From: an uncultured Burkholderiales bacterium
GTDB lineage: Bacteria > Pseudomonadota > Gammaproteobacteria > Burkholderiales > Burkholderiaceae_C
DNA length: 8,293 nt
Reading direction: 5' to 3'
Assembly (NCBI GenBank): GCA_903953985.1
Contig: CAJBLW010000315.1
Location: 1-8,293 of the forward strand
The notes beneath the pieces were generated by a model, which saw only the letters and a list, made by a program, of their open reading frames with translations, was not told the DNA's origin and did no database searches. Both the position numbers and the translations under genes were made by a program. Positions 1-6,409 of the stretch are shown here, one piece after another (the stretch's first letter is position 1; each line of letters starts with the position of its first letter).

Positions 1-1
1 G

Positions 2-739
2 TGGGTGTCGGCCGCCATCGAGGCGCGTTTGCTCAAGTCGGCCACGGGCAGTGATTTGTCTTTGCGCAAAGTGATCAGCAACACAGTGCGGGCTTTGCTC
101 ATGTTTGTGGGCTTGCTGCTGGCGCTGTCATCGGTGGGCATTGACCTGACCGCCTTGTCGGTGCTGGGCGGTGCGGTGGGCGTGGGCATTGGTTTTGGCT
201 TGCAAAAACTGGCTTCTAACTACGTCAGTGGCTTTGTGATCCTGGCCGAGCGCAGCATGCGCATCGGGGACATGGTGCTGGTGGATGGTTTTGAAGGCCG
301 CATTGTGGACATCAAGGCGCGTTACACCGTGATTCGGGCTTTGAATGGCCGCGAATCCATCGTGCCCAATGAGTTTTTGATCATCAATCGGGTGGAGAAC
401 TTCACCCTAATGGACCCCAAGTTGTCCCAAACGACCCTCGTCTCTGTGGCTTATGACAGCGATGTGGACTTGGTTCGGCGGCTCTTGATCGAGGCCTGCG
501 AGAGCCAGGAGCGGGTGCTGAAAGACCCCGCACCCAATGCCTTTTTGAGCCAGTTTGGCGCGGATGGCCTGGAGTTCACCGTCAGTTATTGGATTGCCGA
601 CCCGGAAAACGGCCAACTGGCTTTGCGCTCGACCATCAATATGCTGATTCTGGCCGCGCTGCGCGCGCACAAAATCCAGATCCCGTACCCGCAACGGGTG
701 ATGCACATGGTGGGTGCCGCCAAGCCGGGCGAGGCTTGA
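2..739 (+). CDS. MscS-family mechanosensitive ion channel, C-terminal part (5' end outside window)
   Basis: This is an inner-membrane small-conductance mechanosensitive channel that would release solutes under hypo-osmotic stress. The reading frame is open to the left edge, so the N-terminus and probably several membrane helices are missing. The GTG at position 5 is not a convincing start. Counting from that codon, a hydrophobic helix lies at about 29-44. The pore-lining glycine/alanine-rich TM3 follows at about 51-80, with the family signature GFGLQ followed by N-x-x-SG. The beta domain comes next at about 84-135, including RIGD, then E-G-x-I-x-D-I, and VPN near 120-122. A mixed alpha/beta C-terminal domain runs to the end. 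The gene ends in tandem in-frame stops (TGA TAA, 737-742). It converges on the dehydrogenase gene with only 15 bp between stops and has no evident functional link to the catabolic locus. Family assignment is firm; the subtype cannot be told from the fragment. Confidence 0.93.
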   Translation, partial: WVSAAIEARLLKSATGSDLSLRKVISNTVRALLMFVGLLLALSSVGIDLTALSVLGGAVGVGIGFGLQKLASNYVSGFVILAERSMRIGDMVLVDGFEGRIVDIKARYTVIRALNGRESIVPNEFLIINRVENFTLMDPKLSQTTLVSVAYDSDVDLVRRLLIEACESQERVLKDPAPNAFLSQFGADGLEFTVSYWIADPENGQLALRSTINMLILAALRAHKIQIPYPQRVMHMVGAAKPGEA

Positions 740-754
740 TAAAGCGCACGCGGG

Positions 755-1633
755 TCAGAAGGCTTGGCGTTGTTCTGGCCAGACCAGGCAGATCAAAGCC
801 GACAGTTCTGCTTCGCCCAAGCCAGTAGCCTGGGCTGCGCGCAGTTGCTGTTGGACGGTGGCCATGACCGGCATGGGGGAGCCGCTGCTTTGCGCCACCT
901 GCATCACGGTGTCCACATCTTTGAGCATGGTGGACAAAGCCCCAATCGAGGGTTGGCTGGGCGTGACCATGCGGGGCACAAAAACTTGCAGCGGTTTGGA
1001 GTCGGCCCAGCCGCCTTGCAGTGCTTTGGCCAGTTGTTTCAAATCGATGCCATTGCGGTGGGCCAGACCCACGGCTTCTGCAATGGCGGCCACCGTGCTC
1101 GCCACAATGGTTTGGTTGCAAAGTTTGGTGGCTTGGCCCGCACCGCTGTCGCCCATGTGGGTGATGTTGCTGGCATAGGCAGACATGGCCTGGCTGGCGC
1201 TCTCCAAGGGACTGGCGGGGCCGCCCACCATCACGGCCAGAGAGCCAGCCTGGACACCTGCCACGCCGCCTGATACGGGTGCATCCAACCAGTGAGCCTG
1301 GCAAGCTGCGAGAAGACGTTGGCTCCAAGAGCGGGTCTGTTCAGGCGGGACACTGGAGTGGTCTACCAGCCATCGCAAATGGCGGGCATGGACGATGCCC
1401 TCGGGCCCGAACACCACCTGTTCTACAGCGTCCTTGTTCAGCAGGCAGATAAAAACGCCATCCACATCGCTGGCCGCGTCTGCTGCTGTGTCGAACCATT
1501 GCGCCCCCAACGCGATCAAGGCTTGGGCTTTGGCAGGGGTGCGGTTCCAGACCTTGACCGTGTGCCCCGCTGCCAAGAGGCGCTGGACCATGGGTTCGCC
1601 CATCAAGCCCAGTCCGCAAAAAGCCAGTTTCAT
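755..1633 (-). CDS. NAD(P)-dependent beta-hydroxyacid dehydrogenase (3-hydroxyisobutyrate dehydrogenase / tartronate semialdehyde reductase family)
   Basis: This is a 292-aa cytosolic oxidoreductase of usual family length that interconverts a beta-hydroxy acid and its semialdehyde or keto form. The N-terminal Rossmann fold shows GLGLMG at 7-12. After the second strand comes N30-R31-T32; an Arg here rather than an Asp suggests NADP(H) preference, by family rule. The substrate-binding signature DAPVSGG lies at 117-123 and runs on to VGG at 136-138. The catalytic Lys is K170 in GQATKLCNQ, with the conserved N173, and LKD is at 237-239. It is the last gene of the minus-strand operon, 30 bp after the DctM stop. 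The ATG at 1633 starts directly at the Rossmann strand, and the Shine-Dalgarno is weak (AAGAAAG). The substrate cannot be read from the sequence. Candidates are 3-hydroxyisobutyrate, tartronate semialdehyde, glyoxylate or succinic semialdehyde, or an L-threonate type acid by analogy with LtnD. Confidence 0.92.
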   Translation of the reverse strand: MKLAFCGLGLMGEPMVQRLLAAGHTVKVWNRTPAKAQALIALGAQWFDTAADAASDVDGVFICLLNKDAVEQVVFGPEGIVHARHLRWLVDHSSVPPEQTRSWSQRLLAACQAHWLDAPVSGGVAGVQAGSLAVMVGGPASPLESASQAMSAYASNITHMGDSGAGQATKLCNQTIVASTVAAIAEAVGLAHRNGIDLKQLAKALQGGWADSKPLQVFVPRMVTPSQPSIGALSTMLKDVDTVMQVAQSSGSPMPVMATVQQQLRAAQATGLGEAELSALICLVWPEQRQAF

Positions 1634-1663
1634 GGGTGAGCTTTCTTGGCAGTAGCCTAGGCG

Positions 1664-2959
1664 TCAGAGTTTCAGTGCTTGGGGCAGGAAAAGGGCAATT
1701 TGCGGGAAGGCCACCAGCAATGCAAGCACCACGACCAAGGTATAGACAAAGGGCATGACGCCTTTGAAGATCGTGGCGGTGCTCAACTCGGGCAGCATGT
1801 TGCGCACCACGAACATGTTCATGCCTACAGGAGGGCTGATCAGGCCAATCATCACCACCAAAACGATGACGATGCCAAACCAAACAGGGTCAAAGCCCAG
1901 GCTGACCACCAAGGGGAAAAACACCGGAAGTGTCAGCAAAACCATGGACAACTCTTCCATGGCAGCCCCCAACACGATGTAGATCGCACAAATCGCAATC
2001 ATCACCGCCACCGGGCTGATGTTGTGTGTGGAAACCAGGTTCTTCAGATCGGATGGCAAGGTGGTGAAGTTCACGAAGTTGGCAAATACCAATGCGCCTA
2101 CCAAAATCATGAACAGCATGCCCGTTGTGCGCGCACTTTCAATCAAGATGTCCAGGGTGACAGAAACGTTCAGCGATTTGCGCAGCAGGGCAATGATGAA
2201 AGCACCGAAAGCACCGATGCCCGCGCCTTCTGTGGTGGTGAAGACGCCGCCGTAAATGCCGCCCATCACGATCACAAACAGAACAGCAACTGCCCAAACA
2301 TCTTTCATGGCATCGAAGCGTTCTGCCCAGTTCGAGCGTTCGGCTGCAGGGCCAGATGATGGGTCACGCCAAGTGATGTATGAGATGGTCAGGCACATCA
2401 TGAAAACAGCCAGCAAGCCGGGGACCATGCCCGCCGCAAACAGTTTGCCGATGCTGGTTTCTGTGACCAGGCCATAGATGACCAAGATGGTGGAAGGGGG
2501 AATCAAAATACCCAAGGTGCCCCCCGCCGCAATGGCGCCGGCCGCCAACTGACCGGAGTAGCCATGGCCTTTCATGGAAGGGTAGGCCACCTTGGTCATG
2601 GTGGCTGCTGTTGCAATGGATGAGCCGCAAACACTGCCAAATCCAGCGCAGGCCATGACGGTGGCCATGGCAAGTCCGCCTCGGAAATGGCCGACAAGGG
2701 TGTAGGCCGCCCTGTAAAGCTCGCGGGACATGCCAGCACGAGTGACGAAGTTGCCCATCAAGATGAACAATGGAACGACGGAGAGCGTGTACTCAAAACC
2801 TGCTTCATAGACTGTTGAGGTAACCGAGGCCAATGCCGGGTTGAGCCCCCTCATCCACCACAAACCGGCAAAGCCCACCAAGCCCATGGCAATCGCCAAA
2901 GGCACCCGGGCGAAGGCCAGGATCAACATGGCCAACAGGCCGATACTTGCTTCTGTCAT
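1664..2959 (-). CDS. dctM: TRAP transporter large permease (DctM family)
   Basis: This 431-aa polytopic inner-membrane protein is the ion-coupled transport subunit of a tripartite ATP-independent periplasmic transporter. Family motifs appear in order: VPLFILMGNF at 62-71, G-S-V-C-G-S-S with the following A-T-A-A-T at about 108-120, GILIPPS at 150-156, then YG..TE..IG..F.AG..PG at 162-181, TTTEGAG at 241-247, and ISPPVGMN at 374-381 in the C-terminal half. The length is normal (about 425-435) and hydrophobic helices span the protein. Its ATG overlaps the stop of the small permease by 4 bp (ATGA, 2956-2959), so translation is probably coupled. It would work with the DctQ-like and DctP-like proteins of the same operon. 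Substrate specificity is set mainly by the binding protein. The symbol is a family-level name, not proof of C4-dicarboxylate transport. Confidence 0.96.
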   Translation of the reverse strand: MTEASIGLLAMLILAFARVPLAIAMGLVGFAGLWWMRGLNPALASVTSTVYEAGFEYTLSVVPLFILMGNFVTRAGMSRELYRAAYTLVGHFRGGLAMATVMACAGFGSVCGSSIATAATMTKVAYPSMKGHGYSGQLAAGAIAAGGTLGILIPPSTILVIYGLVTETSIGKLFAAGMVPGLLAVFMMCLTISYITWRDPSSGPAAERSNWAERFDAMKDVWAVAVLFVIVMGGIYGGVFTTTEGAGIGAFGAFIIALLRKSLNVSVTLDILIESARTTGMLFMILVGALVFANFVNFTTLPSDLKNLVSTHNISPVAVMIAICAIYIVLGAAMEELSMVLLTLPVFFPLVVSLGFDPVWFGIVIVLVVMIGLISPPVGMNMFVVRNMLPELSTATIFKGVMPFVYTLVVVLALLVAFPQIALFLPQALKL

Positions 2960-3453
2960 GGTGTCAATTCTTTGGAGTCGAAGGCGGCCTGTTCGGCGTG
3001 CGGAATAAAAATGAGCACCAGGTGCATCAGACCGGCAATCACGATCATGCCGCTCATGGTGTAAACCACGGGGGCCAGAGGCAGCAGCAGGACGTTGGTC
3101 GTGTCGCCATATTCTGCAACGCGCACAGCCCGCTTGAAGAGGATGTAACCCACACCCGCCAAGGCGATAAAACAGATGACATCGGCCAATCGATTGAGAA
3201 ATGTTTTGACCCCTTCGCTCATGAAGACATCAAAGGTGTCGATGACGATGTGCTCACGACGAGCACTGACCAAGGGCAGGGCGCAGTAAATCAGCAAAGC
3301 CAGTCCAATCTCCGTGATTTCGAAGCCGCCTGCCAGGGGCTTGTTGAAAAAATACCGACCCACCACGTCGACCGCGGTGATGGTCATCATCAAGAAAAGC
3401 ACGGCTGCGGCAAGGTAACCCAGGGTCCTTTGTAAAAGTTGAGCGAATCTCAT
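2956..3453 (-). CDS. dctQ: TRAP transporter small permease (DctQ family)
   Basis: This 165-aa integral membrane protein is the small subunit that pairs with DctM. Four hydrophobic segments are visible at about residues 10-32, 48-63, 88-107 and 129-151. Typical DctQ features are the D-V-V-G-R-Y-F-F stretch at about 29-36, with the D-V-x-x-R-Y-x-F pattern, followed by N-K-P-L-A-G-G. I chose the ATG at 3453 although the frame stays open up to 3768. The upstream part is Arg/His-rich, lies entirely inside the aldolase gene, and does not look like a membrane protein. The chosen start has AAGGA at 3462-3466, 8 nt upstream, and forms a 4-bp ATGA overlap with the aldolase stop. The TGA in turn overlaps the DctM start. 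Small permeases diverge fast, so the call rests on topology, the short motif and the neighbours together. Confidence 0.93.
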   Translation of the reverse strand: MRFAQLLQRTLGYLAAAVLFLMMTITAVDVVGRYFFNKPLAGGFEITEIGLALLIYCALPLVSARREHIVIDTFDVFMSEGVKTFLNRLADVICFIALAGVGYILFKRAVRVAEYGDTTNVLLLPLAPVVYTMSGMIVIAGLMHLVLIFIPHAEQAAFDSKELTP

Positions 3454-4166
3454 CCCTTGTGTCCTTGTCTCAGGCGGTTGGCGCGACGCGTCCACGCGTC
3501 GAAAGTGATGTTCATGATGCGGTCGGTGCGCAAGAAGTCTCTGGCGCGTCGAGCTTCTACGGGATCGATGGGTTGGACCCCTCCAAGCGTTGATGCGTTG
3601 ATTTGCAGCTGTGCCATGCGCTCCATGAAGACTGCCAGAAAAGCGGCTTCTTGGATGCTGCGCCCGGCCGTCAGCAGGCCATGGTGGGCCAGCAACATCG
3701 CATGGTGCGGGCCCAGTGCGGTGGCGATGATCTCCCCCTCTTTGTCGGCCGTGGGCAAGCCAGGCCATTCGGGCAAGAAGACCATGTCCTCAAACAAAGG
3801 GGTGGCGTCCATGTGGCCTACAACCAGAGGGCATTCAGCCGCAGCCAGTGCAGAGGCCGCAGGGGGGTGGGTGTGAACAATGGCGTTCACATCTGGACGG
3901 CTCCGATACACCCATAAATGAAAGCGTGTGGCCGGGTTGGGCTCGCGAATGCCATGAGCGCCTTCCCCTTCGATCAAGCGCATTTGATCGTCTATCAAAA
4001 GCCAGGATGCAGGGGTGGCTTCGTCAAATGACAAACCCAGGGGAAGTGTCCAATAGGTGTTCGGGATGGGTCCCCGGGCGGTGATTTGCCCTGCCAACCC
4101 TGATTCATGCTTTTCGTCCGCAAGAATCAGGGCGCATTGGGTCAGAACTTGGCGGGGGTCAGTCAT
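3450..4166 (-). CDS. Class II aldolase/adducin family protein (putative metal-dependent aldolase or decarboxylase)
   Basis: This 238-aa cytosolic protein belongs to the fold that includes L-fuculose-1-phosphate aldolase, L-ribulose-5-phosphate epimerase, OtnC decarboxylase and the adducin head domain. The metal ligands look intact: H98 and H100 in IVHTHPP, and the third His in LAHHG (H161/H162). Two usual active-site features differ. The GN-x-S phosphate-binding motif reads G-Q-I-T at about 26-29. The PSSE motif that carries the catalytic Glu reads N-P-A-T before RFHLWVY, which puts Ala79 at the Glu position. That makes an ordinary phospho-aldol cleavage unlikely and suggests a decarboxylase, or a lyase for a non-phosphorylated substrate. 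The gene sits between the TRAP binding protein (12-bp gap) and the small permease (4-bp overlap), so it is tied to the imported substrate. The start at 4166 is the first ATG after the DctP stop; its ribosome site is weak. Confidence 0.9.
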   Translation of the reverse strand: MTDPRQVLTQCALILADEKHESGLAGQITARGPIPNTYWTLPLGLSFDEATPASWLLIDDQMRLIEGEGAHGIREPNPATRFHLWVYRSRPDVNAIVHTHPPAASALAAAECPLVVGHMDATPLFEDMVFLPEWPGLPTADKEGEIIATALGPHHAMLLAHHGLLTAGRSIQEAAFLAVFMERMAQLQINASTLGGVQPIDPVEARRARDFLRTDRIMNITFDAWTRRANRLRQGHKG

Positions 4167-4178
4167 CCGAAGCTGTGC

Positions 4179-5210
4179 TTATTTGCCGTCTGCCACGCGC
4201 TTGAGTTCTTCACGGAACTCGGCCAAGACCTTGGCACCTTCCAGCCCTTTGGCATTGGCAGCCTGGATCCAGTTGTTGGCCAGGGGCTCTGTGCGGGTGC
4301 GCACTTCGGCAATGAAGGCAGGGCTGGCTTGCTGAATGTTCACGCCGGCAGCACGCAAGGCTTCCATGCCGCCTTTGTCTGCGGCATCCCAGGCTTGACC
4401 TGCCAAACGTGCCAGGGCTTCACCCGATACGGAATTGATGGCGTCCTGGTCTTGCTTGGACAACTTGTTCCACTTCTCTTCGTTCATGAAGAAGCCGAAG
4501 GCCGAAGAGTAAAAACCGCCAGGGAAAATGGTGGCGTGTTTGACCACTTTGTCCAAATTGAATGAGCGGATCGATTCGGCCGGGAAAAATGTGCCATCGG
4601 CCACGCCGGAGGCCAAAATTTCATAGGATTCAGGGGCGGGTTTGACCAGCGGAGAGGCACCCAGGGCTTTGGCAGAGGCCTCGGAGATGCCGCCGCCGCT
4701 GCGGATTTTCATGCCGGCAATGTCAGCGATGGCATTGACAGGCTTTTTGACCAAAAACATTTGGCCAGGTCCGTGGGTAAAGACGCCCAGCAATTTCACG
4801 CCTTTGTACTCACCCGCTTTGTGCAGGTGTTTCCAATGGATCCGGCTGAAGGCCACCGAGTTGATCTCGGCGGTTGCACCCGAGCCAGGCAGCTCGGCCA
4901 GCAGAGGCAGGGGGTGTCGAGCGGGTGTGTAGCTGGCGGTCACATAGGACACGTCCATCACACCATCGCGCACGCCGTCAAAAGTGCCTTGAGGGGCCAC
5001 GGGGTGCTTGGCCAGCATTTGCATTTTCACTCGGCCATTGGTGGCTTTTTCCACGGCCGCGGCCCAACCACCCAACACATCACGCGTCAGGGGGTGGCTG
5101 GGGCCGACCCAGCTGGACATGGTCAGCACAGTTTGGGCGCTGGCCGTGTTGAAACCCATGGCCAGGGCCATGGCGCCTGTCAAAGCGAGGTGTTTGAATA
5201 CTTTTCTCAT
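4179..5210 (-). CDS. dctP: TRAP transporter substrate-binding protein (DctP family)
   Basis: This 343-aa periplasmic solute receptor captures a carboxylate and hands it to the DctQM permease. It begins with a Sec signal peptide: basic n-region with K3 and K6, hydrophobic core at about 8-22, and a likely cleavage site after ASA at residue 25. The mature protein opens with a beta strand (QTVLTMSSW), as is typical. The conserved Arg that usually salt-bridges the ligand carboxylate is R170 in GMKIRSGGG. A second family region follows with G.VADGTFFPAESI at about 202-214. The length matches the family. It is the first gene of the minus operon. The ATG at 5210 has GGAG 7 nt upstream and is directly preceded by the divergent regulatory region. 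Known TRAP ligands include C4-dicarboxylates, sugar acids, lactate, 2-oxo acids and aromatic acids, and the exact ligand cannot be inferred from the sequence alone. Confidence 0.95.
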   Translation of the reverse strand: MRKVFKHLALTGAMALAMGFNTASAQTVLTMSSWVGPSHPLTRDVLGGWAAAVEKATNGRVKMQMLAKHPVAPQGTFDGVRDGVMDVSYVTASYTPARHPLPLLAELPGSGATAEINSVAFSRIHWKHLHKAGEYKGVKLLGVFTHGPGQMFLVKKPVNAIADIAGMKIRSGGGISEASAKALGASPLVKPAPESYEILASGVADGTFFPAESIRSFNLDKVVKHATIFPGGFYSSAFGFFMNEEKWNKLSKQDQDAINSVSGEALARLAGQAWDAADKGGMEALRAAGVNIQQASPAFIAEVRTRTEPLANNWIQAANAKGLEGAKVLAEFREELKRVADGK

Positions 5211-5217
5211 GGGGAGT

Positions 5218-5221
5218 CTCC
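5218..5221 (-). promoter_or_regulatory. Shine-Dalgarno site of the dctP-like gene
   Basis: On the minus strand this reads GGAG within CGGAGA, 7 nt before the ATG at 5210. It is one of the few clear ribosome-binding sites in the window and supports that start. The other starts here depend on weak sites or on stop/start overlap. Confidence 0.7.
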
Positions 5222-5306
5222 GTCAAAATGGTCAAACCTGGGATCAGGCGGTGGAAGAAAAGCAAAGTATATTGATTGAAAGTTGTCAAAGCCGTCAAAT
5301 CAGTCA
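5222..5306. promoter_or_regulatory. Candidate operator: two pairs of GTCAAA direct repeats in the divergent promoter region
   Basis: GTCAAA occurs at 5222-5227 and 5231-5236, and again at 5285-5290 and 5294-5299. Within each pair the copies start 9 bp apart. The pairs are exactly 63 bp apart, close to six turns of B-DNA. A partial fifth copy, GTCA, at 5303-5306 keeps the 9-bp phase of the second pair. All copies have the same orientation (TTTGAC on the minus strand). They flank the AT-rich segment between the two divergent transcription units, which suits a regulator acting on both, perhaps with looping. This is read directly from the sequence. Function and the regulator are inference, and no regulator gene lies in the window. 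Confidence 0.4.
5266..5289 (-). promoter_or_regulatory. Possible promoter of the TRAP/aldolase/dehydrogenase operon
   Basis: On the minus strand a TTGACA (complement of 5284-5289) is followed by a good -10-like TATACT (complement of 5266-5271). The spacing between them is only 12 bp, too short for a normal sigma-70 promoter. A 17-bp spacing would put the poor hexamer TTTGCT at -10. The TTGACA is also part of the GTCAAA repeat array. The promoter may therefore depend on an activator, or only the -10 may be used. The location, about 55 bp before the dctP-like ATG, is reasonable. Confidence 0.3.
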
Positions 5307-5356
5307 TGGTTTACCCGGGTCTGGCGATGACCAGTGACATAAATCCTATTCAAAGC

Positions 5357-6379
5357 ATGAGCCATCCATTTGATCTGCCGCCAAACGCCCGTGTTTTGGT
5401 CACGGGCGCTGCCGGTTATGTGGGTCAAGCCTTGGTCGAGGCTTTGGCATTGAACGCTCCAAGGTCGTGGCAATGGGTGTTGACCGATACCCAATCTGCT
5501 GAAGGTGCACGAACCGATGCCAACACGCGGTGGGTCGTTGGTGATTTGTCGGAGGCTTGGGTATGCGATGCGCTGTTCGAGCAACCTGTCCATGCGGTGG
5601 TGCATCTGGCTGGTTTGATGAGTGGGCGCACTGAGCAAAACGTGTCGCTGGGGGAGCGCATCAACGTGCATGCCTGTCTGGATTTGCTGGCGCGGTGCCG
5701 TGCCCAATACAGGGAAGGGGGCCCTTTGGTGCGCTGGCTCATGACCAGCTCGATTGCGGTTTATGGAACGCCCCTGCCGCTTCGGGTCGACGACCACACC
5801 CCCCAGCGGCCCAGTCTCAGCTACGGCACCCACAAGCGCATGCTGGAGTTGATGCTCGACGACATGAACCGCCGTGGCGACCTGGATGGCCGCGCCGTGC
5901 GCTTGTCCGGCGTGGTGCTGCGCCCCGTCTTGCCCAACGGAGCCTTGTCGGGTTTTAACAGCGACCTGATTCGCGAGCCCTTGTTGGGGCGCGACTATGT
6001 TTGTCCTGTATCTCCTGATGCCCGTCTGTGGCTATTGAGTTTGCCTGCAGCGCTGGCGCACCTCATGCGCATGCTGGGTCTGGACCATGCCACATGGTCC
6101 CAAGTCATGGGCCCAGCCGGAACCTGTGCATTGAATGCGCCGGCCTGGCCTGTGACTGTGCATGAGGTGCTCCAGGCGATGGCCCAAATTGATCCGCAAG
6201 CACCGCAACGTGTTCAGTTTGCCCCCCAGTCAGAGATCGAGGCCCAGTTTGGCGCATGGCCGTTGGACGTGTCTTTTGCGCTGGCCCGGCAGCTGGCACT
6301 GACGGACGAACGCCAGACTTTCAAGCATGATTTGACTGCATTTGTGCGCCAGTTGGCACAACCCATCTTGAGCCCTTGA
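5357..6379 (+). CDS. denD: NAD-dependent epimerase/dehydratase-family SDR, D-erythronate dehydrogenase (DenD)-like
   Basis: This 340-aa extended short-chain dehydrogenase most resembles DenD, which oxidises D-erythronate to 2-oxo-tetronate with NAD+. The NAD-binding motif TGAAGYVG is at 16-23, with a D-L pair at about 63-64 in the adenine-site strand region. H-L-A-G is at 83-86 and SSIAVYG, with the catalytic Ser, at 131-137. The catalytic YxxxK is Y156 and K160 in SYGTHK. The DenD-like signature DGRA-x-R-L lies at 177-183. It is followed by L-R-P, IREPL at 205-209, CPVSP at 216-220 and RLW at 223-225, a pattern I recall from DenD proteins. I chose ATG 5357 because it puts the Rossmann strand about 12 residues in. 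In-frame alternatives are TTG 5276, ATG 5306 and ATG 5327, and none has a strong ribosome site. It is divergent from the TRAP operon and 30 bp ahead of the dehydratase. The family is firm; the exact substrate is tentative. Confidence 0.85.
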   Translation: MSHPFDLPPNARVLVTGAAGYVGQALVEALALNAPRSWQWVLTDTQSAEGARTDANTRWVVGDLSEAWVCDALFEQPVHAVVHLAGLMSGRTEQNVSLGERINVHACLDLLARCRAQYREGGPLVRWLMTSSIAVYGTPLPLRVDDHTPQRPSLSYGTHKRMLELMLDDMNRRGDLDGRAVRLSGVVLRPVLPNGALSGFNSDLIREPLLGRDYVCPVSPDARLWLLSLPAALAHLMRMLGLDHATWSQVMGPAGTCALNAPAWPVTVHEVLQAMAQIDPQAPQRVQFAPQSEIEAQFGAWPLDVSFALARQLALTDERQTFKHDLTAFVRQLAQPILSP

Positions 6380-6409
6380 ACATTCACCAGCATTACCGGA
6401 AAAATTGGC

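Noticed and set aside
740..754. Shared terminator between the convergent MscS and dehydrogenase genes.
   Set aside because: Only 15 bp separate the stops and no inverted repeat with T-runs is visible there. Any terminator would have to lie within coding sequence.
636..1328. Open frame on the minus strand overlapping the dehydrogenase and the MscS fragment.
   Set aside because: It crosses two well-supported genes, has low-complexity Arg/Gly/Pro composition and no recognisable motif. It is a frame shadow.
1655..1662. Palindrome GCCTAGGC in the 30-bp gap between the large permease and the dehydrogenase.
   Set aside because: An 8-bp palindrome with no loop and no partner is expected by chance, and no function can be supported.
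1679..2359. Long open frame on the plus strand opposite the large permease, very rich in His, Gln and Asp.
   Set aside because: Its composition is that expected from reading a membrane-protein gene antisense. DctM on the other strand has full family motifs.
3454..3768. N-terminal extension of the small permease (frame open for about 105 more codons).
   Set aside because: It lies wholly inside the aldolase gene on the same strand, is rich in Arg and His, and has no family similarity. The ATG at 3453 with AAGGA upstream and the ATGA overlap explains the gene better.
5313..5320. Palindrome ACCCGGGT in the divergent region.
   Set aside because: It is short, single and GC-rich, with no second copy nearby. 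Chance is sufficient.
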